Shown: positions 1-10,764, numbered from the stretch's first letter. The stretch is DNA of 64,000 bases from Siphonodentalium dalli (GCA_032622095.1 CP136063.1:144853950-144917949); one strand, 5' to 3'. Translations and numbers: made by a program. The notes: generated by a model from the letters alone, not told the origin.

Positions 1-773
1 AGAGACCAGAAACAACGTAATTTCCCGTAACATATCGTGGCCCCATTGTTCAAGTAAGCTGTCTAGATTGTGTCTACTATACTAACATGTGAAACATGCA
101 ACAAAATGTCATATATAGCGCCACATTTAACTTAAACGCATTTTTAAAAATGAATTATAGTCTGCGCCCATGCGCATATTTTCCTAGCCATTTCTAGCGG
201 GCAGCCAATCCATATAGACACCTTTGCCAACGCTGACTTCAATAGGCCAATTTAAATATATATATTAATGGGTATGTCGTGTATAAGTACGTTATAAACC
301 ATTTATTTGTCATTGCGCTAGTCTGCGCATGCGCGAATAAATCAACTTCATATGCGATAGACCCTTCCCCATATGTAGCAGAACACTGGTTAATATACAC
401 GAGGGTAATTTAAACTGAAAGTGTGTGTCTAAATTACGTCTGCTCTGTACACACACGGGGAACACGAAATTATATGCCGTAAATATAGCGGCATAGTTCG
501 CTTAAAATATCGTATGTTTTTGTAGATTATATGCTATGCGCATGCGCATATATTTCTACCCGATACTAGCGGTCAACCATTCCATACGCACCATGGGCGC
601 CGCTGACATATGTGGGGGCAATTTAAATATAAATCAGTGGGTCAGACGCTCGTTATACTATATATAAATTTGCTACCGAATCATGTCGTCGCTGCACCGA
701 AATATCGGTGTTACGGGATATAGTCACGGTTCGTTTGCACCTAAATATCGGTGTTACGGGTTCAAAGGGTTAA
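1..773 (-). mobile_element. piggyBac-like non-autonomous element, cut by window edge
   Basis: The right end is GGGTTCAAAGGGTTAA (758-773), with TTAA at the border. The whole stretch is the reverse complement of about 59087-59840, where a complete copy lies. The shared parts include the paired motif at 695-760 that reads AATATCGGTGTTACGG twice and the GCGCATGCGC-type segments near 330 and 540. TTAA targets and terminal repeats starting with CCC are typical of piggyBac-type elements. No transposase ORF is visible. The element abuts the LINE at 774 and supplies the last codons of that ORF, so it probably inserted into the LINE. Confidence 0.75.
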
Positions 774-3183
774 TATCGGATAGCTTTGAGTCGTAGTTAT
801 CTAATATTTTATCAAGGTTGGTATTAAATTTGATCCCTAATAGAGTAAAGGAGTTGGTGAATTGTACATGTAGTTCAGGGCATATGTTGTGTGTATTTCC
901 CTTCAGAGCCCCAATCCACGATGCCTGACATTTACTGAGGTTGATATTCAGTCCTGACACCGAGGCGAATTTGTCTAATGTACTATAAGATTCTAATAGA
1001 CTTTCCCGACTGCCATCGAGGATCAGCGTTGTATCGTCTGCGTACTGTGTTATTTTATATTCTAAACCGCCGAAGATTATTCCTTTAATTTTAGTGTTTT
1101 GTCTCATTAGGATACCTAGAATTTCTGCACAAATAAAAAAAATATAAGGTAAAATAGGATCACCCTGCCGACAGCCTCTGAATAGATTGAAACTTTGGGA
1201 AATATGCCCGTGTATGAGAATTGAAGAGGATATATTATTGTAGAAAATGGATATCCAAGACTTGATTGATTCACCAAAATTAAAAAAATCTAGGCACTCA
1301 TGTATGAATGACCATGATACAGAGTCGAAGGCCTTTTCAAAATCTATTAATAGCAGCATTCCTGGTTTTGATTCTTGCTCTGTTTTTTGAAGAATGTCGT
1401 ATATGAGTCTGGTGTTGTCTCCAATAAATCTATTTGAGAGGAAGCCTGTTTGATCGGGGTCTATTATTACCGGTAAAACTTTTTTCAGTCTATCTGCTAT
1501 GCAAGCTGATGCTAGTTTATATGTCCCATTCAACAGTGAGATTGGGCGCCAGTTTTTTAGGAGTTGCCTGTCTTTGTCTTTCTTTGGAATAAGAGTGATC
1601 AAGCCCTGTTTTTGTGTAATGGACAGCTCCCCGGTTGTAATTGATTCATTTAGGGATTCCAAGAGAATGGGACCTACATCTACCCAAAAGAATTTGAAGA
1701 ATTCTACTGTATAGCCATCTGGACCAGGACTTTTGCCGTTCTTTGTTCGTTTCAACGCAGAAGTTAGTTCATTAAGGGTTAGGGTGCCTTCTAAGCTTTC
1801 AGATTGTTCGGGGGATAGCCTGGGGACATTTTCGTTACGGATGATTTCGTTGATTTGTTGCTTATGGACCGGTCGGTGTGAGTAAAGAGTTTTGTAAAAG
1901 CTACGCGCCTCATTGATGATTTCTGTCTGGGACGATAAGGTGTTGCCTGAGTTATCGTTAAGGGATGTTATTGTCTTAGATACATAATTCCTTTTTTCTA
2001 AATTAAGAAAGTATTTAGTAGGTTTCTCGCCTTGTTCGACCCATTGAGCACGTGACCGGATCATGGCTCCGCGAATATTATCTTTTCTCATATTTTGAAT
2101 TTTTGAATTTAATTCGTCAAGTTTTCGTAAAAGGGAACTTTTTTCTTCGAGACTGTTGTCAGACTGATCAATTTTCAATTCAATTTCTTTTCGATCACAA
2201 ATGAGCTTATTTTCTCTGAGCTTCGATTCTCGTTTGCGTTTGGATGAGAACTGAATTGTCGCACCACGAATGTCTAGTAGCATTGCGTCAAGGAATAGTT
2301 GTTTAGTGATCGTGGGGGGTTTTCGACAAGGGGTGCCATCTGGCTGTGTGATGCCATATCTAACTTTATTCTCATGTATGATTGTTTTTACAGTCGATGC
2401 ATATTCTGTTTCGTACAGTAGGGAGTTATTAAATTTCCAAAATCCGGGTCCCCTTTCCGAGTTATTAATTTTGAGTGTGAGATTAATCATGGAGTGGTCA
2501 GATCTATAAGCAGGTAAAATGTCTGGGTCAGTTTCGAGTAAACTTAAAAGATCTGAAGAGATCATAAAAAAGTCCAACCTTGCCATTTTAATTGGGGATT
2601 TTCTTCGCCAAGTATATCGTCTTTCATTTTTATTTTTCAATCTCCATGGATCCACGAGTTCGAGGCTGGCGGCAAGATTTTTCAGTGCGTCTTTTGCGTT
2701 TGGATTATTAATGTTGTTGTAATTGAAGGTATCAAGTTCTTGATCTTGCGAGATGTTCCAGTCACCACATATGATTATTTGAGTATTACCGATGTCTAAA
2801 AGCAGTTTGTTGATATTTTTATAAAAAGTTGGATTATCGTCATTCGGGCCATAGATTGTCACGAGACTGAATCTAATTTTTTCGATCGATATATCTAATA
2901 TAATGTAGTTCCCTTCTGAATCCCGTGTCGTGTCATGTATTTCATATTCGAAGTTATTATTAAAGAGGAATGCCACCCCACGGGATTGAGACGAGTAAGA
3001 GGCCATTACTGTTTTGAATCCCCATTCTGCTTCAATGTATTTTTCCATGGCTTTGGTGAAATGAGTGTCCTGTAGACAATATATTGAAGCTTTTTTATCT
3101 CGAAGGTGATGGAACAGATCTTGGCGTTTTTCATTTTGGTTAAGCCCTCGGCAGTTTAGAGAAATTATTTCGATATTAGACAT
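774..3183 (-). pseudogene. L1/Tx1-like LINE ORF2 fragment (endonuclease + reverse transcriptase)
   Basis: The frame is open for about 800 codons and starts best at ATG 3183; the upstream open frame to 3216 begins only with TTG. The N-terminal ~240 residues are an APE-type endonuclease with NCRGLN, LQDTH (D where E is usual), GDWN and SDHS. The reverse transcriptase follows with NWRPISLLN, DQTGFLSNRFIGDNTR, DFEKAFDSVSW, GCRQGDP and the catalytic QYADDTT. The block order and the QTGF...IGDNTRL signature point to the L1/Tx1 group. Full-length ORF2 of this group is about 1,200 residues or more. Here the region after the RT is missing because the piggyBac-like element joins at 773. No ORF1 lies directly upstream. 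Confidence 0.9.
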
Positions 3184-3612
3184 AGGAAAGTACAAGTACG
3201 CAGACGTATCGGCCAATCTCCATGCAACATATTATTAACAAGTATCTATGTAATGCATATATAGAATGATTTGTATACACAATATAAATGGTACCAGTTT
3301 CAGCAGTCACACTCTGGGGAGGGGGGTAGGTAATAACATATCTATGTACAAATGATATAACAATACAAATAGTCCGGCATGTGGGCGCCATTTTTAATGG
3401 CCTCCACCCGCTCTTCAGGACAGACCACAAACTTCAATTTGTATATACATTTTAAGCAAAGGTAACAATTGGTGTAACTCCATGCATAGGCAGAATTGAG
3501 ATTTGTGTCGATAGAGTTATCCCTCGTCGATCGATTACAATTTATCACATTTTTAATATCGAGAATTTTGGAATCAACTCGAGCAAATTTGATGGCATTA
3601 GAACTATACCTA
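3184..3612. other. No gene seen; flank between LINE and hAT element
   Basis: This is A+T-rich sequence with short open frames that show no family signature. It is probably 5' sequence of the truncated LINE or older repeat debris. It ends with TATACCTA (3605-3612), the left target-site duplication of the hAT element. Confidence 0.5.
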
Positions 3613-4845
3613 CAGGGATGTGGCTAGAGGGTCTCCGCTGGGGGGGTGTCCACCTTGGGAATTTCCAACTGCACCCCCCCCCCCTTGAGTCGGAATCACA
3701 CCAACACAACTTTTTGCATAATTCCATTTGCACCCCCCCCCCCTTGAGTCGGAATAACACCAACACAAACTTTTTGCATAATTCCATTCGCACCCCCCCC
3801 CCTTGAGTCAGAAAATCGCACCAACACAACTTTTTGCATAATTCCATTTCCACCCCCCCCCCTTGTACATCATGCTCAGGCCTAATTTCCTATATATTCA
3901 TAAGCCATGCTTCTATTTTCCCAGTATGAGAACATTAAGATATTTTAACCTGAAAATTTCACCAAAAAAAAACAACTAGTGATCTAATTCCAGACAAATG
4001 CACACAGCTACCGACAACAGACCAGGAAACACCGGGCCGACCATGGTTGTTCGGCCCGGTGTGAGAAAATTTTGAAAACTATACAAGAAAATCGCAAATC
4101 CTAGCATCTAGACTGGCCTCAACTGAAGCTTTCCTAGTGTTTGAAATTTCAAACCTCATGCTCCCCCTCAGGTTGGAAAATTCTTCAACTGATGACCATT
4201 TATGTCTACAAGTTTGACCAAATGTAGTAAAATATTGTTTTGCTAAACTAATTAGCAGTTTTGTATTGGCCATGTGGATGGGGCAATGACACACCGGGCC
4301 GACCATGGTTCGGCCCGGTGTGCGAAAATTTTGAAATCTGAACAAGAAAATCGCAAAATCCTAACATCTAGACTAGCCTCAAGCCTTCCTACTGTTGGAA
4401 ATTTCAAACCCTACACCCCCACTTAGGTTGGAAAATTTCCAACTGATGACAATTCCAATGACAATGTTGACCAATTGTATGACAATATTGTTTTCTTAAA
4501 TTAACTAGAAGTTTTTGACTGGCCACGGGGGAGGGACCAGGACACAAGCTTTCCAAGTGTTGGAAATTTCCAACCTGTCACCCCCCTAAGGTTGGAAAAT
4601 TTCCAACTGATGACCATTTCTGTCAAAATTTTTGACAAAAAATAGGAACATATGCAAATATTGGTCGAAAAACAATAAATTCCCCCCAATAAATTGTTTT
4701 ATAATCAAACTACAAGAACATTTTCAACCTATTGTTGGTGTGAAATTTCGTTGTGGCAGGTATGAAATTTCCAACTATTGAAAATATAGCTCTCTGCTGG
4801 GGGGGTGAGACACCCCCCCACACCCCCCCTCTAGCCACATCCCTG
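3613..4845. mobile_element. hAT-type non-autonomous element, complete, 1,233 bp
   Basis: The termini are CAGGGATGTGGCTAGAGGG and its inverse (CCCTCTAGCCACATCCCTG). They are flanked by an exact 8-bp duplication TATACCTA at 3605-3612 and 4846-4853, the hallmark of hAT transposition. Inside are about three and a half copies of a ~61-bp C-rich repeat (3655-3865) and three diverged copies of a longer internal block (from about 4027, 4290 and 4540). The first two of those blocks carry the hairpin CACCGGGCCGACCATGG...CGGCCCGGTG. There is no transposase. Related fragments lie at 20488-20700 and, inverted, at 28604-28990. Confidence 0.9.
3655..3865. repeat. ~61-bp C-rich tandem repeat inside hAT element
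   Basis: The unit runs from a C9-C12 tract through TTGAGTCGGAAT, ACACCAACACAA and TTTTTGCATAATTCCATT. It is repeated 3 to 4 times with few changes. The frame stays open across copies in both strands, which explains the small overlapping ORFs here. Confidence 0.85.
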
Positions 4846-4853
4846 TATACCTA

Positions 4854-7300
4854 CCGCATATGAATCGTGGATGGCAATAGGTGTGTTGCTCGATGGTATC
4901 TACTGAAATGATTTAAGTATCATAGCGTATTATGGCGGCTATCTGAATTATTGTCACAAACGCAGTGGCCTGTAACGCGCGCAGCCCAATCCGCTGTCCC
5001 CAAGCACGCACCCGCGCTACGTCAAGGGCACTATACATAGGTATTTGCATAGTACCACTACCGCATAGCAGGCGCGCATGTGATGGCAGCGGATCGCCCT
5101 ACAGGTCCATGTACATCAATACGTTCTCGGTTAGATGCATGTATATATACACATTTTGGTGCAGGGACTATATGTGCTTTTATTTTGAGTGGGTTATACA
5201 CTCTTCCTGACTACATTTAGCATTTATACACATAATCATACGTAATGTATTTGGTTGATTTGTGTGTAAATATAAGACGTGCAGATTATAATTATGTCTG
5301 CCTTATATACAATGAAAGTCTATAATTATACGAATCGTTAAGGTGTATATCGTAAGGTTTATTATCAGGCTGTAAGGGCCTTTAAGTGGCAAATCTAGTT
5401 CATAGCCTTTCTTTTTGCATGTGGAAATAACGAATCTGAGTGTATTGCAACAATTGTTTCATAGATTGGTTTTGATATTCAAATATAGCTTTAAACTTTA
5501 TTGTCTGTTGTTGCGATGTTGCAATGCGTATGACAAGTTATAATCCCTGCAGCACAATGTGCACATTAGTTCGAGAATGTATGTGGTATCGACTGTGCTA
5601 GGAGGCACACGGCGTCCCACGCAGCTGGCATCACATGGTATTCCCGGCATGGGTCCAGGCTAACATATGCTATTATACTTCAATACATAATTATGGTTAA
5701 AAATACATACTGAAATACACAAATCAAAATGCATATAATCAATCACATGTTTACCATTATTTGGACCCATAATATATATGGAATATTCCTAACAGGAGAA
5801 CAACAATTTTTGTTCCGGGTTGAAGAAGTTGACACAAGTGTATAATAAAAGATTAATGTGGAGTATGGTTGACCATAAAGTGGTTCCGCTCATTAAGTGT
5901 TGTTGATGAGAAATTTTCTTGCAGTTATGGTGGTTTTGACGTTTGTCCATTATTTTAGTATTGTTTCATTTAAACTGATACTTTTAGTGGGTAATTGTTA
6001 TCCGAGTGTCGTTGTATATAACCAAAGAAAATATGTCCCTGTCCCGGAGGCTGTCCTCTGTATTTTTGGACGAAAACTCAAGGAATTTACAATCTGTTCA
6101 TGATAAATATGGCATATTTATAAGGCATACCACGAAGATAGGTGTGGATTTGGAGCATAGATATTTATGTACATGTATCAAACCTGGTTATAAACACTGT
6201 ACATAAAACTTTATATAATGCATTCTGAAATCATGAATACCTCCTAAAATTCATATATGCAGTTGGTAATATACTATAATTCATAATCCGATAGGATATG
6301 TGGGTAGAATGTCTATGTAAACATTTTTTAAATTTTTTTTTATTGGTCGTCTTATAATATTTATGTTTATAACTCGAGCCCGTGGGGAACACATGCATCT
6401 TAGAGGGGTATACAGCACGCTAACTTCACATGTTATTGACTGGTTTTGGGGTATTGCGCGAGTCGATATCATTTTCAAACATATACATGATATATAATAA
6501 TATATGATAAGACTATAATTTAGCGTACATTCGTAGATAGGTTTTAAAACGCTAATATATTCATGCGATTTATAGATTGAAATTCATTTATGAGGCACAA
6601 GGGGAGAACACACGCTGCATACGTTCCTGAATGCATAATTATAGTATTGTGTACGCTTTTGAGCGTGCATCTTGTGATGAGCTCTGTTTAGCTGACCTAG
6701 TTACAATCATGTTTGACACAGTAGATATGTTGTTGGGCATTACGGGGACAAAACGTTTATTTGTCACTATATGTTATTGGCTTTGTGAGAGAAACTGATT
6801 GCGATTATTGAGAATTTCTGGATGTGTTTGGATAAAATTAATGTTATTCTTTCGGACCTATACTGTGGGTGATGTATACTGAGTTCGATGGTTATATAGC
6901 GGAATTGAGGCAACTTGTTTTTCGATATGGAATGGAATATTTACCATGAAGGTAGGATTAACTTGTCAAAGCACAGTCCTCATAAGTGCGACACCCATCG
7001 ACTGATAGTTTGAACAATAATGCTAATTGATGTTTACCAACAACAGTACAGTATGTCTTGTATGTATAGTATAATATTAGATTCGTGGTAAACAGCAGCA
7101 CACATTATTACTCAACATCCCAATAGCTATAACACATAGAAGGACCGCGATTTAAGGAGTTGTGGTGTGTGAAGGGACGTTTAATCCAATGGGGGTTATG
7201 GTCTTATGGGCATAGCATTGTGTATAGTGCAGCAAAATTTCAAAAATTATAACATATATACATTTGTAAATTATCCAATTTTGGCTACTACTTGTTTCAA
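4854..7300. other. No gene seen (2.4 kb, A+T-rich)
   Basis: There are scattered short ORFs (81 residues or fewer) without family signatures, no tandem repeat and no clear terminal inverted repeats. The distance between the L1-like ORF2 fragment on the left and p5 on the right is filled by this stretch plus the hAT element. No pol gene or second LTR of the 7301-13214 element could be recognised here. Confidence 0.5.
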
Positions 7301-8410
7301 TTACAAATTGATGTCCATGTGCTGTTCCCTTTGATTATGTGTTCGTCCTTTGATTATAGCATCAAGTTCATCTTCAGTGCGAAATTTGGTTATGGAATCA
7401 TCGATTTTCTTCACGTATAGTTTTCCATTTTGTATCCATGAATTTTTAATTTTATCTGAGTTATGGGCTTTTCTGAGTAGTTGACTGTTCAGTTGTGTCG
7501 CATCCTCCACAATAGTAAATCCAGTTCCTTTTAGTGATTTGGTTCTTGGGTCGGAATTGGATCCAGGTGCTATTTTCCTTCCCACTCTATGAGCAATAGC
7601 AATATGCTTCATTTTTAGGTTGAGGTTGAGCTTTGTATTAAGAAAGTTTAGTGTGGTTTTCTCACAATCATCTAATGTTTCGTGGTTTTGGTCGTTGATG
7701 CCGAATATTCGCACACTATCTTTGCGGCCTTGCTGCTCCAGATCATTGATATTCCATTTATTGTTTTCAATTTGAAGTTTTTGCTCATCAATTATGGATA
7801 TTAGTGATTTCTTTTCGTCATTCCAAGTTTTCAGCTTCAATTTAAAGAATTCAGTAATTTGCAGTCTTATCTGCTTGCCCCTCACTATGCGGGATTCCTG
7901 ACTGGTATTATTGGTACCAGTATGCGTTTCCATATTCTGCAATAGATCACCAGTGTTATCTTTAACAACTGGGTGCTCAGACCTTGTTGGATCCATATTT
8001 AAGAGGCTTATAATGGCATCATTTGGAGCTCCTTCTCCCGGCCTCCAAAGATCCAATTCATCGCCCCTCGCGATGAGGGATTCCAAGATCTTATTATTAC
8101 TGGCCTGTTTTGGAATGTATGATTCTGGGTATTTTGTTATGTTTTCTAGCTGAGTATTATTTTCGATATGTTCAATGTCATTGGTTTGTAACAATTTTTC
8201 CATTAATGTTGTATCCTTTCTCTCAGTTATACAGTGACTGTGGGCATCAGTCATTGGTGGTTTTCCTAAAGGTGTCATTTGTTGTATCATGTCCAGTGTT
8301 CGGTCTATGTCGATACATGTAGTTCTTGGCCGGCATGGTTGGCACTCATCTGGCATGACATATTGAACGTCTAATTCAGTTTCAATCTTCTTTTTGTCAC
8401 TCATGCCCAT
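7301..8410 (-). CDS. p5: L1-ORF1-like RNA-binding protein (369 aa)
   Basis: The ORF starts at ATG 8410, with a second ATG two codons on. The first ~170 residues are unrecognised and hydrophilic. A predicted coiled coil follows (about residues 175-225). Then comes the block typical of LINE ORF1 proteins: GRKDSVRIFGI, an acidic helix, IAIAHRVGRK, a central RNP-like strand region and LLRKAHNSDKIK...LYVKKID. Such proteins trimerise and bind element RNA. It is odd to find this next to Gag in an LTR unit. The hairpin motif occurs inside the gene (7878, 8065) and just upstream (8428), tying it to p3 and p4. It shares a frame with p4; two TAA codons separate them. An independent LINE ORF1 is the alternative. 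Confidence 0.75.
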   Translation of the reverse strand: MGMSDKKKIETELDVQYVMPDECQPCRPRTTCIDIDRTLDMIQQMTPLGKPPMTDAHSHCITERKDTTLMEKLLQTNDIEHIENNTQLENITKYPESYIPKQASNNKILESLIARGDELDLWRPGEGAPNDAIISLLNMDPTRSEHPVVKDNTGDLLQNMETHTGTNNTSQESRIVRGKQIRLQITEFFKLKLKTWNDEKKSLISIIDEQKLQIENNKWNINDLEQQGRKDSVRIFGINDQNHETLDDCEKTTLNFLNTKLNLNLKMKHIAIAHRVGRKIAPGSNSDPRTKSLKGTGFTIVEDATQLNSQLLRKAHNSDKIKNSWIQNGKLYVKKIDDSITKFRTEDELDAIIKGRTHNQREQHMDINL

Positions 8411-8623
8411 TTCTTCATTTAGGTTATCCCTCAGTGTAGAGGGTTAATCATTTGCATGCTCTGCATTTTGAGTATAGCTACCTGTACATATATCACTATG
8501 ATTAGAATTAGCTGTGTTGTAATACCGATGTCTCGAACACTGGTCCTCAATTAAGGTTGGTTCAGATGTTTCCTGTTTTCTTGCCAACCGGTATATTTTA
8601 GAGTTTTCTCGCACAAGTATAGG

Positions 8624-9283
8624 TTATTGGTCCTTGTCTTCGGATACAGCCATTATGTTATCTCCCTTGCATGAGGGGGTGAAGTTGTTTATTAAATGAA
8701 CATTTCCTTGCTCACCTTTGGATACAGTTAAGGTATGATCTCCCTCACATGAGGGCATACAGTTATTAAATAGTTGCATGTTTTCTTCAATTTCATGAGA
8801 TACATCACATATAGTCTGTTCCCTGCTGACACATGTCATTACTTGTGGATGTCCCTCGATAGAGGGTGGTCCTGAACCTCTACATCTGTTATTTGGATTG
8901 TTTATATTTTGGGACATGCCAGCAGTCAGTTCTTGTGCGCATGCCAGTATTGTAGGATGTTCCTCAATGGAGGATAGCCCTTTATCTCCAACTACAATAC
9001 CCGCATTTGAGTCATTTCTAGTCGTGGGTACCTCCTGACATTCTCCTGAAATTGAAATGTCTAGTACAGTTTTATCATTCGCATATATCACCATGGTAGG
9101 ATGTCCCTCAATTGAGGGTAGCCCCGCGTTCCCATCTTGGTAATATCTGTTGTTGGGCCTTCCATAAGGTGATGCCGCAATTTGTGTATATGTCCCCAGA
9201 GGATCCCATATGAATGGAGATGCCCCCAACATTTGGGGATTGGTTATGTCACCTTGAGGTGTTCCTTGTACTATTCTATTCAT
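8624..9283 (-). CDS. p4: repeat protein with PSIEGHP-type repeats (219 aa)
   Basis: The ATG at 9283 overlaps the end of p3 by 8 nt. Five diverged repeats centred near residues 57, 105, 141, 179 and 205 read PSIEGHP, SSIEEHP, PSIEGHP, PSCEGDH and PSCKGDN. At the RNA level each repeat core is a 5-bp hairpin, so the peptide repeat may be a by-product of the RNA structure. No catalytic motif, signal peptide or membrane segment is seen. The function is unknown. After its TAA the same frame stays open for 59 codons, has one more TAA (8446-8444), and then runs into p5. Confidence 0.6.
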   Translation of the reverse strand: MNRIVQGTPQGDITNPQMLGASPFIWDPLGTYTQIAASPYGRPNNRYYQDGNAGLPSIEGHPTMVIYANDKTVLDISISGECQEVPTTRNDSNAGIVVGDKGLSSIEEHPTILACAQELTAGMSQNINNPNNRCRGSGPPSIEGHPQVMTCVSREQTICDVSHEIEENMQLFNNCMPSCEGDHTLTVSKGEQGNVHLINNFTPSCKGDNIMAVSEDKDQ

Positions 9284-10448
9284 GTGAAATTATGATGATT
9301 GCTCTTTTATACTGATTCTTTTTATTTATGTACGCAAAGTTGAGAGTTGTTCTTCTAGTTCTTGCATGTTTCTCCAATTCATAATTGTGATTTCCTGTTT
9401 GAATTTCAGGCACCTCAGTTTCTATCATTTGGTCTCTGTCGCCCCTGCAGGGGTTTGAGACTCTGTTCGGCAGTGGTAAGGTGACTGTACGTGTATTTTC
9501 GGTTTGTTTTAGTACCGGTACGCATTTTCTCTCAGTGTGGGTAGCAGGTATGTGGTGCGATGGCTTTGATGGGGATTTCCGCACAAGCATCTCTGAACTA
9601 GAGTCAGTGTTATACCGTTGTGGTATTTCGCACATTCCGAATCTTTTCTCCATCCGTCTTAACAGCTCCGGTCCCTCTATATGAGGGGATTGCTGTTCTA
9701 TTCTGGTGTAATGATCACCAGCAATACCTTCGAGACAATAATATAACAGAATTGTCATGGTTTGCTCATCACATTCTCCCGTAGCGGCATAGTTTTCGAA
9801 CTTGGTATGGAAGGTTTGCCAACTCGAATTGGGTAATCCGTCAAATATCAGAGCTCTTGGCATGTTGAATTTCCTCCTGAAACAAGAACGACAGTTCCTT
9901 TGACAATGTTCGTAATTTTCCTTTTCACGAGCTCCATTTTCATGTTCTCTCTGTTGGTGATTTTGAACTGCTGGCCTCTGTGGGCGTACTTCAGGTTGGT
10001 TAGCCGGTACTCGTGCCACATTTTGGGCTCCCTGTACCCTGTCTGTCGGGTAACGATGTTGATTACCTGTGGGTGGGACAATAAATTTAACTTGATTTCT
10101 CCGTTGCTTTTGGACTGGTATTGCAACAGGGGGTCTATGTTCCCCATATATTTGTTGCGGAACATGGCGTCTCTGTTCCCGATAGATTTGTTCAGGGGAT
10201 CTCTGTTTCCCATAGATTTGTTCAGGGGGTCTGTGTTCCCCATAGTTTTGTTCAGGGGGTCTGTGTTCCCCATATTTTTGTTCAGGGGGTCTCTGTTCCC
10301 CAGATTTTTTTTCAGGGGGTATCTGTTCCCCATATTTTTGTTCAGGGGGTCTCTGTTCCCCACTGTGCTGTTGTGTTCTGACAGGGGTTCTATGCTCCAC
10401 ATAGATTTGTCGTGTTGTGGCATCATGTTTCATGGCTAGGCCTCTCAT
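9276..10448 (-). CDS. p3: Gag-like protein with N-terminal decapeptide repeats
   Basis: The first ATG in frame is 10448; the frame is open from 10457. The N-terminal ~100 residues are about eight copies of a degenerate decapeptide, consensus GEQRPPEQKY, encoded by a 30-bp tandem repeat. A linker rich in Q, R and N and a Cys/Arg patch (CQRNCRSCFRRK) follow. A Ty3/Gypsy-type Gag capsid domain spans about residues 200-275, with FDGLPNSSWQTFHTKFENY, LLYYCLEGIAGDHYTRI and ELLRRMEKRFG. The tail has no CCHC zinc knuckle and no protease. The Gag fold would assemble particles around the element RNA. The gene overlaps p2 by 26 nt and p4 by 8 nt. Confidence 0.8.
   Translation of the reverse strand: MRGLAMKHDATTRQIYVEHRTPVRTQQHSGEQRPPEQKYGEQIPPEKKSGEQRPPEQKYGEHRPPEQNYGEHRPPEQIYGKQRSPEQIYREQRRHVPQQIYGEHRPPVAIPVQKQRRNQVKFIVPPTGNQHRYPTDRVQGAQNVARVPANQPEVRPQRPAVQNHQQREHENGAREKENYEHCQRNCRSCFRRKFNMPRALIFDGLPNSSWQTFHTKFENYAATGECDEQTMTILLYYCLEGIAGDHYTRIEQQSPHIEGPELLRRMEKRFGMCEIPQRYNTDSSSEMLVRKSPSKPSHHIPATHTERKCVPVLKQTENTRTVTLPLPNRVSNPCRGDRDQMIETEVPEIQTGNHNYELEKHARTRRTTLNFAYINKKNQYKRAIIIISHE
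10135..10385 (-). repeat. 30-bp tandem repeat encoding the Gag decapeptides
   Basis: About eight units on the plus strand follow the pattern TTCAGGGGG, TCTCTGTT, CCCCATATTTTTG. Each unit carries GGGG and CCCC separated by 8-9 nt, so each could form a small hairpin in RNA. Several of the long plus-strand ORFs here are shadows of this repeat. Confidence 0.85.
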
Positions 10449-10764
10449 TGGTTCCACCAGGGTTGTTCTCTTTTCTGTTGTTTTGTCGTTTGCTACGGGA
10501 CTGATAGTAGTTTAGGAATTCTTTGAGGACTGATATTGATATCATGTCTTTAGATGTTCTTACCACCCCATATCCCCCTTTCTGTTCATCACCCGAGCTT
10601 GAGGAATCATCGTCATAGTCTGAGGAATCATCATCATAGTCATCTGATACATCTTGATACATGTCCCTAGAACTTAATCGGGGAATAATATTCTGATCGT
10701 GACCCCTTTCCTTATATTGATCCCGAGTGTCGGTGCTGCTGAAATAAGAATGATTACTCCCCAT
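10423..10764 (-). CDS. p2: small acidic protein (113 aa)
   Basis: The ATG at 10764 lies within a CCCC-ATA-GGGG hairpin and overlaps the end of p1 by 11 nt. The middle is strongly acidic and serine-rich (DDYDDDSSDYDDDSSSSGDE, residues ~41-60), resembling a casein-kinase-2 substrate or a transactivation segment. The C-terminal third is basic (SRSKRQNNRK). No family is recognised. Its position between p1 and gag, the matching overlap geometry and the hairpin at its start suggest that it belongs to the same transcription unit. Confidence 0.5.
   Translation of the reverse strand: MGSNHSYFSSTDTRDQYKERGHDQNIIPRLSSRDMYQDVSDDYDDDSSDYDDDSSSSGDEQKGGYGVVRTSKDMISISVLKEFLNYYQSRSKRQNNRKENNPGGTNERPSHET

Noticed and set aside
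754-3216. Start of the L1-like ORF at 3216 and end at 754
   Set aside because: The 3216 codon is TTG; ATG at 3183 begins the endonuclease. The last codons (773-754) come from the adjoining piggyBac-like element.
4965-5210. 81-codon plus-strand ORF in a GC-richer island
   Set aside because: No recognisable domain and no supporting signals; the local GC rise alone is weak evidence.
3183-8410. p5 and the L1/Tx1-like ORF2 as ORF1 and ORF2 of one LINE
   Set aside because: About 2.9 kb of unrelated sequence separates them even without the hAT element, and the hairpins tie p5 to p4 and p3 instead. Not fully excluded.
9900-10439. 179-codon plus-strand ORF with repeated GSLFPIFLFR-like peptide
   Set aside because: It is the antisense shadow of the Gag decapeptide repeat; the minus frame has the recognisable Gag domain.
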